Source: DASCNA01 sp036011305
GTDB taxonomy: Bacteria; Verrucomicrobiota; Lentisphaeria; Victivallales; GWF2-38-69
Assembly (NCBI GenBank): GCA_036011305.1
Contig: DASCNA010000145.1
Span: 1-64,000 of the forward strand
Direction of reading: 5' to 3'
Length of the DNA stretch: 64,000 nucleotides
The position numbers and the translations under genes are program-made. Of the stretch, positions 1 to 9,206 are shown in pieces; position 1 is the stretch's first letter; every line of letters starts with the position of its first letter. The notes beneath the pieces were generated by a model, which saw only the letters and a program-made list of their open reading frames with translations, did no database searches and was not told where the DNA came from.

Positions 1-236
1 TCAAAACCATTATTACCTTCATCAAGCGATATACTGTTTTTAAGATCTGAAATCTGATCTACATCAACTTCCATAATCTTAGCCAGCATTCTAACATCGC
101 TTTCAGAAGGTTTTCTATCACCATTTTCCCATCTTCTAATAGCATCATAAGAGCGTCCACTTGAGTCGCCTAGAAATTTAAGTTTTAATTTTTTTTCTTT
201 CCGTATTACCTGAAAGTTCTTGTTGTTAAATTTCAT
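1..236 (-). CDS. XRE-type helix-turn-helix regulator, N-terminal part (runs off left edge)
   Basis: I translated this by hand from the ATG at 236. The product begins MKFNNKNFQVIRKEKK, and the open frame continues past base 1, so only about 78 residues are visible. It has the layout of a Cro/C1-type DNA-binding domain, with RRWENGDRKPSE as the recognition-helix and turn segment, followed by VRMLAKIMEVDVDQISDL. The same pattern (WESGQRTPSE, then LLAQALNVRADEISDLQ) opens the HTH-PAS regulator at 33654-35093, so the two are probably paralogues and this one may also carry PAS sensor domains. An AGAGG ribosome-binding site lies about 9 bases before the ATG. The C-terminal content is unknown. Confidence 0.7.
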   Translation of the reverse strand, partial: MKFNNKNFQVIRKEKKLKLKFLGDSSGRSYDAIRRWENGDRKPSESDVRMLAKIMEVDVDQISDLKNSISLDEGNNGF

Positions 237-298
237 AATGATGCCTCTGAATATAAAATCTAGACTAAATTCAATTATTATAATATAGTTATGTTTGT

Positions 299-2461
299 TT
301 ATTTATCCCTTTTAAATAGCAGAACTGTAATGTCATCAAAGCGGTTCTCTTTTTCAAAATACTTAACGTCACTGATTACTTTTTTTACAAGTTCTTGCGG
401 TGGTAAATTTATATTTTCCTGTAATAGTTTGTATAATCTATTTTCTCCGAATATTTCTTCGGATGGAGAATATGCTTCAGTTACACCGTCTGTATAACAG
501 AGAATTGATTCACCTACGTCAAGTTTCCTGTGACCGTTATTATAAATGCTGTTTTCCCTAAACCCCAGAGGTATATTATCTAAATAGCCGAATGACTGAT
601 AACTTTTGTCTGATGACATATTTTTGAAACGTTTTGTTAAGGTTTGCAAATTGCCTAAATTGTTATTAGTATTTGTATTTACAATAATTGCGTCATGATG
701 TCCAGCATTTGCATAAGTGATGTCACCGGTTTTTATGTTATAGTAGCATAAAAAGGCTGTTACAAACATAAATTGTACATTGTTTGTTGAAAGTATTTTA
801 TTAGTTTTGGACAAAGCCGCAGCCGGATCTTTTTCACTCAGACAGCTGTTCAAAAGGACTGTTTTTGCAAAAGTCATAAAGAATGCGGCTGAAATTCCCT
901 TGCCGGAAACATCTGCTATTACAAAAGCAAGTATATTTTTGTTAATATAAAAAAAGTCATAGAAGTCACCTGAGGCATTTAAAGCAGGTTCTAATTCTGC
1001 ATATAAAGTAAACTCAGGCCGCTTAAATTTATCTGTAATTTTGGGCAGTATGGATTGTTGAATATCGGAAGCTATTTTAATTTCATTTATAAGCTTGCTC
1101 TTTTCCTCTATTTCTTGTTTTAATTTTATAGTTCTTTCTTTAACGCGTCTGTCGAGACTGTTATTAAGCTGACTAAGTCTAACAGCATATCGTTTTTTGG
1201 CGAAATACAGATAGAAAAACAAAATTAACATTATGAATATTAAAGAAGAAATAATAATTAATAGAATATTATAAACGTTAGCCGTACTAAGTTTTCTATT
1301 TTTAACAAGAATGTTTTCCTTAAGCATCAGAATTTGAGTATTAATAAATCTGTTTGATAATATAGCAGCACTTGAGACTAGTTTGTGGTTATCAATTTTA
1401 TTTTTACCTGTTTCATATAATTCTCGGTACTTGTATGCTTCTTTATATTTATTCTGGGCATAATATAGATTTGAAAAACCTTTATTTATTATCATGGAAT
1501 AATATATGTTTTTAGCGGTGATATTATTATTAATATTTGCTTTTTGAAGATATGTATATGCTTGAGCATAGTTATTTAGTTTTATATAAACATATCCTGT
1601 ATAACATAGCGTAAGTATCACTGTTTCATTTTCATTCTGACCTTTCTTCAAAGCTTTACTGAATACTGACAGTGCTTTGTTAAATTTATTTAAATGGTAG
1701 TATGCCTGACCTTGTAGTGTAAACGTACGAGCAAAAAAAATACTATTCTTAGGAGGTGTATCTTTCGTTAAAGCAGTTGATAAAATTTCTAAAGATTTTT
1801 TATATTTATTTTGACTAAGATAGACCTTTGAAAGGAAATATTTGGATATGAATTTTAAATATCTGTTATTAGATTTATCTGCGATTTCTCCTGCAGTAGT
1901 TATATAAAACAATGCCTGTCTATAATTCTTTACATAAATATAGATCTGAGATATAAGACAATATGCTAATACATTAAATGATGTATCGGGAGAATATTTT
2001 AAAGCTTTGAAATAATTTTCCAGACCTATATCGAATTGACCTTTTGTGCTATATATCTCACCAGAATATATATGAGAATAAAATAACATCTGCTTATTCT
2101 CATATTTTACTCCATAACTTTTTAATTTTTGAAAATATTCAAGTCCCTTACTGTAGTTTCCCATTTCGGCATACAAGCACCCAATATTTATCAAAGCAAT
2201 GTTTATATTTTCTAAATCACTATTTTTCTCGGCATCATTCAGAAGATGAACATTTGTTTTAAGTTCTTTATACATGACTAAACTATCAAAAGAATAACTC
2301 TGCTGGATTTTATGTGCACCTGGAGAAAAAGAGTGGCTAAGAGAGAATAATTTTTCGGAAAATGTGTATGGCAGATCATGACTGTGCAACTTGTTAGATA
2401 AAATTATCGCAAAAATAAATATCGCAATAATAAATGTTGCTAATTTATTGTGCATCTGCAT
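299..2461 (-). CDS. TPR-repeat membrane protein with SpoIIE-type PP2C phosphatase domain
   Basis: This is a 720-residue signalling phosphatase. It starts with a hydrophobic signal or anchor (LATFIIAIFIFAIIL). A long extracytoplasmic region of repeated tetratricopeptide-like helices follows, then one membrane segment near residues 392-418, a short coiled coil, and a cytoplasmic SpoIIE/RsbU-type phosphatase from about residue 462. Metal-binding motifs of that family are visible: SGDFYDFF, IADVSGKG, YTDGVTEA and FDDITVLLF. The family dephosphorylates anti-sigma-factor antagonists in partner-switching pathways. The TPR region presumably senses a protein or envelope signal. It closely resembles the protein at 26785-28881, but carries an extra stretch of about 35 residues before the GFREN segment. 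No anti-sigma or antagonist gene is nearby, so the target is unknown. Confidence 0.85.
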   Translation of the reverse strand: MQMHNKLATFIIAIFIFAIILSNKLHSHDLPYTFSEKLFSLSHSFSPGAHKIQQSYSFDSLVMYKELKTNVHLLNDAEKNSDLENINIALINIGCLYAEMGNYSKGLEYFQKLKSYGVKYENKQMLFYSHIYSGEIYSTKGQFDIGLENYFKALKYSPDTSFNVLAYCLISQIYIYVKNYRQALFYITTAGEIADKSNNRYLKFISKYFLSKVYLSQNKYKKSLEILSTALTKDTPPKNSIFFARTFTLQGQAYYHLNKFNKALSVFSKALKKGQNENETVILTLCYTGYVYIKLNNYAQAYTYLQKANINNNITAKNIYYSMIINKGFSNLYYAQNKYKEAYKYRELYETGKNKIDNHKLVSSAAILSNRFINTQILMLKENILVKNRKLSTANVYNILLIIISSLIFIMLILFFYLYFAKKRYAVRLSQLNNSLDRRVKERTIKLKQEIEEKSKLINEIKIASDIQQSILPKITDKFKRPEFTLYAELEPALNASGDFYDFFYINKNILAFVIADVSGKGISAAFFMTFAKTVLLNSCLSEKDPAAALSKTNKILSTNNVQFMFVTAFLCYYNIKTGDITYANAGHHDAIIVNTNTNNNLGNLQTLTKRFKNMSSDKSYQSFGYLDNIPLGFRENSIYNNGHRKLDVGESILCYTDGVTEAYSPSEEIFGENRLYKLLQENINLPPQELVKKVISDVKYFEKENRFDDITVLLFKRDK

Positions 2462-2574
2462 AGTAAGGTTTTAGATTAATTGTTCACGATTAAGCACATA
2501 GTGTTAAATTATAATTATAGCTTTTATTATCGACTTTGCTATTTGATTGTAATGTCCTGCAACGCAATCTTATT

Positions 2575-2595
2575 TATATTGCATGAAGCAATATA
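2575..2595. repeat. Short hairpin upstream of the purine permease
   Basis: A perfect 8-bp inverted repeat, TATATTGC with a 5-base loop and GCAATATA. It sits 115-135 bases before the permease start. It has no T-run, so it is more likely an operator or leader element than a terminator. The conserved core of a purine riboswitch is not visible here. Confidence 0.35.
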
Positions 2596-2624
2596 TAAAT
2601 TTAATATTTATGGGAAAATTTAAT

Positions 2625-2652
2625 TTGACAAAAATAAACTATTCTGTAATTT
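2625..2652 (+). promoter_or_regulatory. Candidate promoter of the NCS2 permease
   Basis: A perfect -35 hexamer TTGACA (2625-2630) is followed after 16 bases by TAATTT (2647-2652), a weak -10 element. It lies about 55 bases before the start codon, with a GGGGG ribosome-binding site next to the gene. The assignment rests on consensus match only. Confidence 0.4.
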
Positions 2653-2708
2653 AAAATTGCTTTCCTGTTAAAAACATAACAGAATTATTAATTATCTTTG
2701 GGGGTTTT

Positions 2709-4100
2709 ATGTGTTCTGCTGTAAGAAGTAGTAAGGTCGAAAGTAGTGATAAACTAGAGAGATTTGAAACAGACATGATCTACAAATTGGAAGATAATCC
2801 TCCGTTGATGGAAAAAATCTTCGCAGCACTGCAGCATATAAGTGCTATATTTGTATCGATTATTGCACCGGGTTATATAATAACCACAGCCATAAATGCT
2901 GACTTGAAAACTAAGGCTACAGTGATGAGTATGTGTCTTCTATTTTCTGGAATAGCTACATTTATGCAGTCTAAAAGAAGTTTTGGATATGTAGGATCAG
3001 GTCTGTTAAGTATTCAGGGAACAAGCTTTGCATTTTTAGGCGTTCTGATTACAACAGGAAAAATTGGCGGTGTTCCTCTGATTATGGGGACATGCTTGAT
3101 AGGTTCATTGATTCCCATTATTTTTGCTCCGTATCTTAGAAAGTTAAAGAGATTTTTTCCGCCGCTTGTAAGTGGAATTGTTGTTTTTTTAATCGGTGCA
3201 ACATTGATGCCGGTTGCTATAGATAATTTTGCAGGAGGTACTGCAGCTAAATTAAATGGAACATATGGTGATCCGAAAAATATAATACTTGGGGCAATAG
3301 TTCTTTTGTTTGTTATTATTTTCCAGAAAATAGATAATAAAATTTTAAGAATTGGTTCTATTCTTTTTGCTTCCGTAATCGGTTTTTTAATTGCAATACC
3401 AATGGGGTTGGTAAATTTTTCAGTGGCATCAAATTCAGCATTGTTCAGTATACCTGTGCCGATGCAGTTAGGTTTAACTTTTGGATGGGCCACAATCCTT
3501 CCGGTAATAATAATATATTTTGTTTCATGTGTTGAAGCAATCGGAGATATAACAGCAACAGCGATGATTTCAGGTGAGCCTATTAGAGGAGATAAGCATA
3601 TGTCCAGAATGTCAGGTGGGATATTTGCCAGCGGTATATGCTCATTCTTTGGTTCTTTTTTCGGAGCAATGCCTTTAGCCTGCTTTTCTCAGAATAATGG
3701 TATTATTCAGATTACAGGAGTTGCCAGTAGACATGTTGGATATTATATTGCCGGGTTTTTAATAATTGCCGGGTTAATTCCTGTAGTAAGTGTAGGTTTT
3801 TCAATTATTCCCCCTCCTGTTATAGGCGGTGCACTGCTTATGATGTTTGGAACAATTTTAGCTGCAGGTATAAAAATATTATCTACCGAGGTTTTGGATA
3901 GAAGAGCTTTTATTATAATTGCGACTGCAGTTGGCTGTGGTTTTGCTGTTACATATCCGGGTTTTCTCGATAAATTTCCTGATATAATCAAGGATTCATT
4001 ATCTTCTGGAATAGGAACGGGAGGTTTAGTAGCAATTATTATGAATATAGTAATTCCTAAAGAAAAAAGTGTATTGACAGTAAAGCGGCAAAGTAATTGA
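2709..4100 (+). CDS. NCS2-family purine (xanthine/urate-type) permease
   Basis: A 463-residue polytopic inner-membrane protein of the nucleobase:cation symporter-2 family. It carries the NAT signature as QNNGIIQITG, and upstream the segment GSGLLSIQGTSF, which is typical of the XanP/XanQ/uric-acid branch rather than the UraA branch. It should import xanthine, urate or a related purine with protons or sodium. About 12-14 membrane helices can be drawn, and length is normal for the family. It stands alone, preceded by a strong GGGGG ribosome-binding site and a candidate promoter. A second NCS2-like permease of a different branch lies at 60832-62418, and a NUP-family nucleoside protein at 58191-59027. 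The exact purine cannot be read from the sequence. Confidence 0.88.
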   Translation: MCSAVRSSKVESSDKLERFETDMIYKLEDNPPLMEKIFAALQHISAIFVSIIAPGYIITTAINADLKTKATVMSMCLLFSGIATFMQSKRSFGYVGSGLLSIQGTSFAFLGVLITTGKIGGVPLIMGTCLIGSLIPIIFAPYLRKLKRFFPPLVSGIVVFLIGATLMPVAIDNFAGGTAAKLNGTYGDPKNIILGAIVLLFVIIFQKIDNKILRIGSILFASVIGFLIAIPMGLVNFSVASNSALFSIPVPMQLGLTFGWATILPVIIIYFVSCVEAIGDITATAMISGEPIRGDKHMSRMSGGIFASGICSFFGSFFGAMPLACFSQNNGIIQITGVASRHVGYYIAGFLIIAGLIPVVSVGFSIIPPPVIGGALLMMFGTILAAGIKILSTEVLDRRAFIIIATAVGCGFAVTYPGFLDKFPDIIKDSLSSGIGTGGLVAIIMNIVIPKEKSVLTVKRQSN

Positions 4101-4235
4101 AAAAATTCAATGTAAGAGTGAAAAGTATTTAATTCAGATTAAGTTTACGGATTGGTAGTGTAAATTACAGCTGCAGTGATTAATATTGTATAAAATTATA
4201 TATTCAAAAAAGTCCTATTTGGAAATAAGATTTAT

Positions 4236-5297
4236 ATGAGATTTAGTCACCTGTTTACATTGATGCTGTCAGTGTTTTTTTTATTTCTTATAATTCCTTT
4301 CAGTTTTGCATACTCAATCACTGGTAGAGTCACTCACGTATTTGATGGTGACACAATAAAAGTAAATAATAGATACACTGTCAGGTTTTACGGTATAGAT
4401 ACTCCAGAAAAAAATCAGGAGTTTGGGCCTGAAGCTAAGCTGTATTTAACTAATTTAATTTATGGCAGGATAGTAACAGTTAAGTATAGAAGCAAAGATC
4501 AATACGGTAGAGCAGTAGGTGAAGTATTCTGTGACGGTGAATTTATTAATTTAAAAATGATTAAGAGAGGATATGCCTGGTATTACAGGCGGTATGCACC
4601 AAACGATACTTATTTCGCTGTAGCACAGGCATATGCAGAAAATAATAAATTGGGTCTCTGGCAACAAGAATCACCATTGCCTCCATGGGAATGGCGTAAA
4701 GGTTCAAGAGAGAACTCTACTGATAGTGTGATGAGGGAATATTTACATGGTTTTCTCTATTCAACCGGAAATATGGCCTCATTATTGATTTCTGGACTCC
4801 AAAAGTTAGATTTTATTTCAAATAATAATGCTTCAGATTTGAAAAATTTTATCGCAAAATTTAAGCGTTATAGCCGAGTAGATACAGGTTATAAATCAAC
4901 AGGATCATATGGATATAAACTTGTAAGAATGATTGGACTTGTATCAGGATATGGATCAATATTTTTCCTTTTTTTCCTTTTATATATTATAGAAGTATTG
5001 AAGAACAGAGGGAACAGGGGCGCTGCCAAAGCAGTAGTTTGCAGTTATGTAGGAAGTTTATTATACTGTTTTGCGGGCATTATATTAATTACTTTTGTTT
5101 ATAAGTCAGTAATGTCCGGAAATATTAAAGAATCAATCACTACTCTAAACTCTTTCAATATTAGATTTGCTGTAGCATTTTTTCTTTTTTTGATATTTGG
5201 CTTTTTATTAAAAATTAAAGATAAAAGAAATCTGTCGCAAAAAGTTGAGATGAAAAAAATTGAGACAGATAGAAGCAGAAGAAAAGCTAAAAAATAA
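4236..5297 (+). CDS. Secreted thermonuclease-like domain fused to a C-terminal membrane domain
   Basis: The 353-residue product has an N-terminal signal or anchor (LMLSVFFLFLIIPFSFAYS). A staphylococcal-nuclease fold at about residues 27-150 follows, with VFDGDTIKV, RFYGIDTPE, DQYGRAVGEV and GYAWYYRRYAP. These hold the metal-binding aspartates and active-site arginines of the family, which cuts DNA and RNA with calcium. A further 190 or so residues include a charged linker and three hydrophobic segments (near 230-255, 268-295 and 305-325), ending in a basic tail. Common thermonucleases stop after the SNase fold, so the membrane part is unusual. It suggests a nuclease tethered at the cell surface. 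The stop codon lies within a terminator stem. Nuclease assignment is firm; the role of the tail is unknown. Confidence 0.82.
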   Translation: MRFSHLFTLMLSVFFLFLIIPFSFAYSITGRVTHVFDGDTIKVNNRYTVRFYGIDTPEKNQEFGPEAKLYLTNLIYGRIVTVKYRSKDQYGRAVGEVFCDGEFINLKMIKRGYAWYYRRYAPNDTYFAVAQAYAENNKLGLWQQESPLPPWEWRKGSRENSTDSVMREYLHGFLYSTGNMASLLISGLQKLDFISNNNASDLKNFIAKFKRYSRVDTGYKSTGSYGYKLVRMIGLVSGYGSIFFLFFLLYIIEVLKNRGNRGAAKAVVCSYVGSLLYCFAGIILITFVYKSVMSGNIKESITTLNSFNIRFAVAFFLFLIFGFLLKIKDKRNLSQKVEMKKIETDRSRRKAKK

Positions 5298-5323
5298 CTG
5301 CTAATAAGAAACAGTTATTTTTT
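5289..5323. terminator. Bidirectional intrinsic terminator
   Basis: A perfect 12-bp inverted repeat, AAAAAATAACTG, an 11-base spacer, then CAGTTATTTTTT. Because both ends of the stem are A/T runs, it can work for the nuclease gene on the plus strand (whose TAA stop is inside the stem) and for the converging flavoprotein gene on the minus strand. Confidence 0.7.
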
Positions 5324-5364
5324 GCATTAACAATTTACCATTAATAATTAAATATTTAGATAAA

Positions 5365-6003
5365 TTATCTTATGAAATTAGTCAATACCTCAACTTTTGT
5401 ATCAGGTTCAGCTATTTTTTCTTTTGCAAAATCTTTAAGTTGTAATAGCCAGGCCATATTTTTTCCCAGATTCTGCATGGTCTGAATACCTTCAGGATCT
5501 TGCCTGACTTCACCTTCTTCCATACCGAACCCCATATTCCAGTATGTCGAACCTACAACAATCATTTGACATATTGTAAAGAATGAGTTCAATGAGTGTA
5601 GGGTAGGAACTGCACCAGCTCGTCTGACAGCCATTACACCAGTTCCAATTTTTCTTGCGAATACATTACCACCGTTGGCAAAATTCAAAAATGAAATTCT
5701 GTCAATAAAAGATTTCATTTGTCCTGAAAGGTCTGCACAATAAACTGGAGAACCAAGTATTATGCCGTCAGCCTCACGCATTCTATTAAATTGATCATTG
5801 AGATCATCTGTTTTAATAACGCATTTACCGTCACCATTATCAAAACATTTCATGCATCCCATACAGCCACGGTAAGGTTTTGAAGCAATATTAATTTCTT
5901 CAGTTTCTATTCCTTTTTTTTCTAATTCTTTGAAAACTGTTTCTATTAGAATATGTGTATTACCTTTTTTCCTAGGACTGCCGTTAAATGCAATAACTTT
6001 CAT
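5365..6003 (-). CDS. Flavodoxin-fold NAD(P)H-dependent FMN reductase / iron-sulfur flavoprotein-like
   Basis: A 212-residue protein starting MKVIAFNGSPRKKGNTH, the FMN-phosphate binding loop of the NADPH-dependent FMN reductase family. It carries a C-x2-C-x2-C cluster (CMGCMKC) near residues 47-53, as in iron-sulfur flavoproteins and related electron carriers of anaerobes. GSPVYCADLSGQMKSFIDR is the second flavin-binding region. I chose the start at 6003 because AAGGAG sits 8 bases upstream; the longer frame would begin within or before that site. It lies 39 bases downstream of the M20 peptidase start-to-stop unit (7197-6043), so the two are probably co-transcribed. Its likely role is flavin-based electron transfer or reduction of a small compound; the substrate is unknown. 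Confidence 0.8.
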   Translation of the reverse strand: MKVIAFNGSPRKKGNTHILIETVFKELEKKGIETEEINIASKPYRGCMGCMKCFDNGDGKCVIKTDDLNDQFNRMREADGIILGSPVYCADLSGQMKSFIDRISFLNFANGGNVFARKIGTGVMAVRRAGAVPTLHSLNSFFTICQMIVVGSTYWNMGFGMEEGEVRQDPEGIQTMQNLGKNMAWLLQLKDFAKEKIAEPDTKVEVLTNFIR

Positions 6004-6042
6004 GTTCATCTCCTTATATAATAAAATATTTAATAGAATCAA

Positions 6043-7197
6043 TTAACTTAAAATAATATTTGTCATAATTGCAGCGCCAACAAAAATAGAATCTTCATCA
6101 GCTTCGTATTTGGGAGAGTGTAGAGGTTCTATTATATTCTTTTCTTTATTTCCGGAACCAACAAAGAATAAAGCTCCTGGAATATTCTGGGTGAAATAAC
6201 AGAAATCTTCAGATGCCTGTGGCTCAAGATCAGAGTTTATGTTTTCTTTGCCGACTATATCCATTGCAGATGATATTATTTTATCTACATTGTCTTTATG
6301 GTTGAAAGTTGCATCATAACCATAAATATATTCTAAAGTACATCTATATCCTGAATTGTTATATGGTATCAGTGAGTCTTCCATCATTTGGTAAATAAAC
6401 TTACGGTCTTCATTATATAATGTTCTTACAGTTCCCGACAGTTTGAGTTCATCAGGAATAATATTAAAAGCATCTCCTGCGTGTATGCTTGTAACACTTA
6501 AGACATAGTAATGATTACTATTTAATCTTCTTGAAATACTTGATTGCCAATGAGTCATTAGATTTGCTGCAGGTGCAATAGGGTCCAAGCCTCTATCCGG
6601 CCTTGCGGCATGACATCCTTCTCCCTTAATAGTCAGATTGAATAAATCACCTGCAACTGATGCTTTTTTAGGAGATATGCCTATTTTTCCTACTTCAAGA
6701 GTTGGATCATTGTGAAGTCCATATATTTCACTTACACCGTCAAGGCATCCATTCTCTATCATAAATTTTGCACCACCTGGAGGAGTTTCCTCACAGGGTT
6801 GAAAAATGAAACGAACGTTACATGAAAGATTGTCTTTTAAGCTGATAAGCAGTTTTGCTGAAAGCAGAGCTGTCGACATATGAATATCATGTCCACACAT
6901 ATGTGAAACACCTTCATTCAGTGAAATATATTCATTGTTGTTTTTTTCAAGGATTGGAAGAGCATCCATATCTGTTCTATAGGCAATTGTTTTAAAATTG
7001 TCTGAAATAATTAGATCCGCAGTGAAACCATATTCCCAAGAATCTTTAATTTTATAACCAAGTTCAATTAATATTTTTTTGCAGTATTCTGAAGTTTCTT
7101 TTTCTTGGTGACTTAACTCAGGATACGTGTGTAGATGATGTCTATTGTCTACAGCCCATTTTTTATATTTGAAAGCTTTTTCCAATAACCAATGCAT
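6043..7197 (-). CDS. M20-family metal-dependent amidohydrolase (hippurate/N-acyl-amino-acid hydrolase type)
   Basis: The 384-residue product has the M20D metallopeptidase layout: HLHTYPELSHQEKET near the N-terminus, RTDMDALPI, the metal-binding MCGHDIHMST, QPCEETPPGG with the general-base glutamate, and HAARPDRGLDPI from the dimerisation domain. Enzymes of this group remove acyl groups from amino acids or cleave amide bonds, with two divalent metals. Length is normal and there is no signal peptide, so it should act in the cytoplasm. It precedes the flavoprotein gene at 5365-6003 on the same strand with a 39-base gap. The exact substrate (N-acetyl amino acid, hippurate, IAA conjugate) cannot be told. 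Confidence 0.88.
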   Translation of the reverse strand: MHWLLEKAFKYKKWAVDNRHHLHTYPELSHQEKETSEYCKKILIELGYKIKDSWEYGFTADLIISDNFKTIAYRTDMDALPILEKNNNEYISLNEGVSHMCGHDIHMSTALLSAKLLISLKDNLSCNVRFIFQPCEETPPGGAKFMIENGCLDGVSEIYGLHNDPTLEVGKIGISPKKASVAGDLFNLTIKGEGCHAARPDRGLDPIAPAANLMTHWQSSISRRLNSNHYYVLSVTSIHAGDAFNIIPDELKLSGTVRTLYNEDRKFIYQMMEDSLIPYNNSGYRCTLEYIYGYDATFNHKDNVDKIISSAMDIVGKENINSDLEPQASEDFCYFTQNIPGALFFVGSGNKEKNIIEPLHSPKYEADEDSIFVGAAIMTNIILS

Positions 7198-7352
7198 ATT
7201 GTAATCCAGTCAATAAGAGATTTATTAAAAGAAATAGATTATTATATATAAAATACAGAATATAGAAAAATAACCAAATGATGATACTTTTTAATCAGGT
7301 ATTTTTTGCATAAAAACATTATTATAAATCATTAATTCAGAATTAAATAATT

Positions 7353-8174
7353 ATGGGTATTATTAAAGTTGATCAAAATAGATGCATAAAAGACAAAATA
7401 TGTTCAGATGTTTGTCCAAAAAATATAATAGAAATTGATGACAATGGTTACCCTTTTATCCAAGAATCCAATCAGTTCGAATGTATCAACTGCGGTCATT
7501 GTGCTTCTATCTGCCCAACCGCGGCTTTAATGCTCCATGAAATAAAGCCTGATACCTGCCTTGATATTCCTGAAAATTGGAAAATCTCTTCTGAGCTTAT
7601 AGAGACTTTTATGAAGAGTCGAAGATCAGTAAGAGCCTATAAAGGGAGATCTATCGAAAAAGAGAAACTGGAGAAATTAATTGATATTGCACGATATGCT
7701 CCTTCAGGTTTAAATCTTCAGCCAGTTAAGTGGAAAATTCTAAATGACAGAGAAAAACTTCAGCAGATAGTGAATTTATCTATAGACTGGATGAAATATG
7801 TTATCAGAGAGGAGTTCCCATGGGCTGAGGCTCTTGCCATGCATAAGCATGTTGATGAATATGAACAGGGAAAAGATCCTATTTTGAAAGGAGCGCCTGC
7901 AATAATTATAGCTTATGGCGATAAAAAAGAGTCAAGTCTGGAAAAATCTTCTACCATTGCTTTATCATACTTGGAACTGGCTGCTTATTCATTTAATCTA
8001 GGAACTTGTTGGGGGGGGTATTTTGAAGCAATTTTGAAATTTTGTAAACCAGTTAGAGATATAATCGGATTGACTAGAAAAGATCAATGCACAGGTGTTC
8101 TAATGATTGGATACCCAAAATATAAATATAAGAAAATCCCCTTGAGAAAGCCTGCAGATATAACCTGGTTATAG
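7353..8174 (+). CDS. Nitroreductase with N-terminal two-cluster ferredoxin domain
   Basis: A 273-residue fusion. Residues 1-60 form a bacterial ferredoxin. The second motif is complete (C44-x2-C47-x2-C50-x3-C54-P). The first reads C11-x2-D14-x2-C17-x3-C21-P, so its second cysteine is aspartate. Residues 85-270 are a nitroreductase flavin domain, beginning MKSRRSVRAYKGRSIEKEKL and containing ARYAPSGLNLQP. Such fusions pass electrons from ferredoxin to FMN and reduce nitro, quinone or enone-type compounds in anaerobes. The gene is divergent from the peptidase/flavoprotein pair and is followed by a LysR-type regulator at 8278 on the same strand. The physiological substrate is unknown. Confidence 0.87.
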   Translation: MGIIKVDQNRCIKDKICSDVCPKNIIEIDDNGYPFIQESNQFECINCGHCASICPTAALMLHEIKPDTCLDIPENWKISSELIETFMKSRRSVRAYKGRSIEKEKLEKLIDIARYAPSGLNLQPVKWKILNDREKLQQIVNLSIDWMKYVIREEFPWAEALAMHKHVDEYEQGKDPILKGAPAIIIAYGDKKESSLEKSSTIALSYLELAAYSFNLGTCWGGYFEAILKFCKPVRDIIGLTRKDQCTGVLMIGYPKYKYKKIPLRKPADITWL

Positions 8175-8277
8175 ATCTAATAGCTAATTAATAATTGTTA
8201 ATGGTTAATGTCTTGTCCTGATACAGTTTATCAACTATCATAATTAATAATATCATCTTAAAAAATTATATAAAATT

Positions 8278-9201
8278 ATGAACTTATCGGGTATTAATTT
8301 AAACCTCTTAGTAGTTCTTAACGCTTTGCTGGCAGAAAAAAGTGTCTCTTTGGCTGCAAGAAAATTAAAAATGACACAACCTGCTGTCAGCCATATGTTG
8401 AAACAGCTTAGAATAATATTTGATGATGATTTACTTGTTAGAGGTCCGTCTAATCAAATGATTCTAACAAAATGTGCTAAAGATTTGATAATTCCGGTCA
8501 GTGAAGCAATTATTAAATTTGAAAATATTTTTATTAAACAGAAATCATTTGATATTTCAGTTGCTGAAGCTGATTTTAAGATAGGAATGAGTGATTATGC
8601 TTCACTACTTTATATGAAGGGACTCTCCGAGATTATCGAGAATGAAGCTAATAATATTTCATTCACTATAAATCATTTGAATAACTTACATGAATATGAT
8701 GAATTTGACTCAAAAAATCTGGATCTTGCAATAGGCTTTTTCTCTGTTGATACTAAAAATATTATATCAGAACAGTTATTCCTTACAGAACTGGTATGTA
8801 TTGCTGCAAAAGATCACCCTGCTTTTAATAAAAGAAAACTTTCAATAAATACTTTTTTTGAATATCCATATCTGAATATTAGTTTTCGAAGCGACTGCCA
8901 GGAATTAGTAAGCCAGACAATATATAAGAAGACTGGGAAAAAACTTAAAATTTCGATTACAACTCCACATCTTTTGGTTGCATTAAATACAATACAGAGT
9001 TCTCATTACCTTGCTATTGTACATGAAAATATTGCTAAAAAATTTGCTGAAAAGTTTGATATTGATTATCATGATCTTCCGTTTCCGTCACAAAAAATGA
9101 TTTATTCAATGTATTGGAAACGAGAAGATGACAGTAATGAATCTCACCAATGGCTAAGAAATACCATTAGACAAATAACTGATCAAAACGAGATAATTTA
9201 A
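8278..9201 (+). CDS. LysR-family transcriptional regulator
   Basis: The 307-residue product opens with the LysR winged helix-turn-helix (LNLLVVLNALLAEKSVSLAARKLKMTQPAVSHMLKQLR). A two-lobed substrate-binding-like effector domain follows. The spacing resembles the NodD/NahR-like subgroup (short hydrophobic start, ISLNLLVVLNAL pattern). LysR proteins usually control a neighbouring or divergent gene together with a small effector. The closest candidate targets are the ferredoxin-nitroreductase immediately upstream (103-base gap, same strand) and the divergent peptidase/flavoprotein pair. Its 3' end faces the UroD-like gene with only 5 bases between stop codons. The effector is unknown. Confidence 0.9.
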   Translation: MNLSGINLNLLVVLNALLAEKSVSLAARKLKMTQPAVSHMLKQLRIIFDDDLLVRGPSNQMILTKCAKDLIIPVSEAIIKFENIFIKQKSFDISVAEADFKIGMSDYASLLYMKGLSEIIENEANNISFTINHLNNLHEYDEFDSKNLDLAIGFFSVDTKNIISEQLFLTELVCIAAKDHPAFNKRKLSINTFFEYPYLNISFRSDCQELVSQTIYKKTGKKLKISITTPHLLVALNTIQSSHYLAIVHENIAKKFAEKFDIDYHDLPFPSQKMIYSMYWKREDDSNESHQWLRNTIRQITDQNEII

Positions 9202-9206
9202 CTTTA

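Noticed and set aside
2462..2708. Purine riboswitch upstream of the NCS2 permease
   Set aside because: The conserved aptamer core and loop bases are not seen; only a short hairpin is present.
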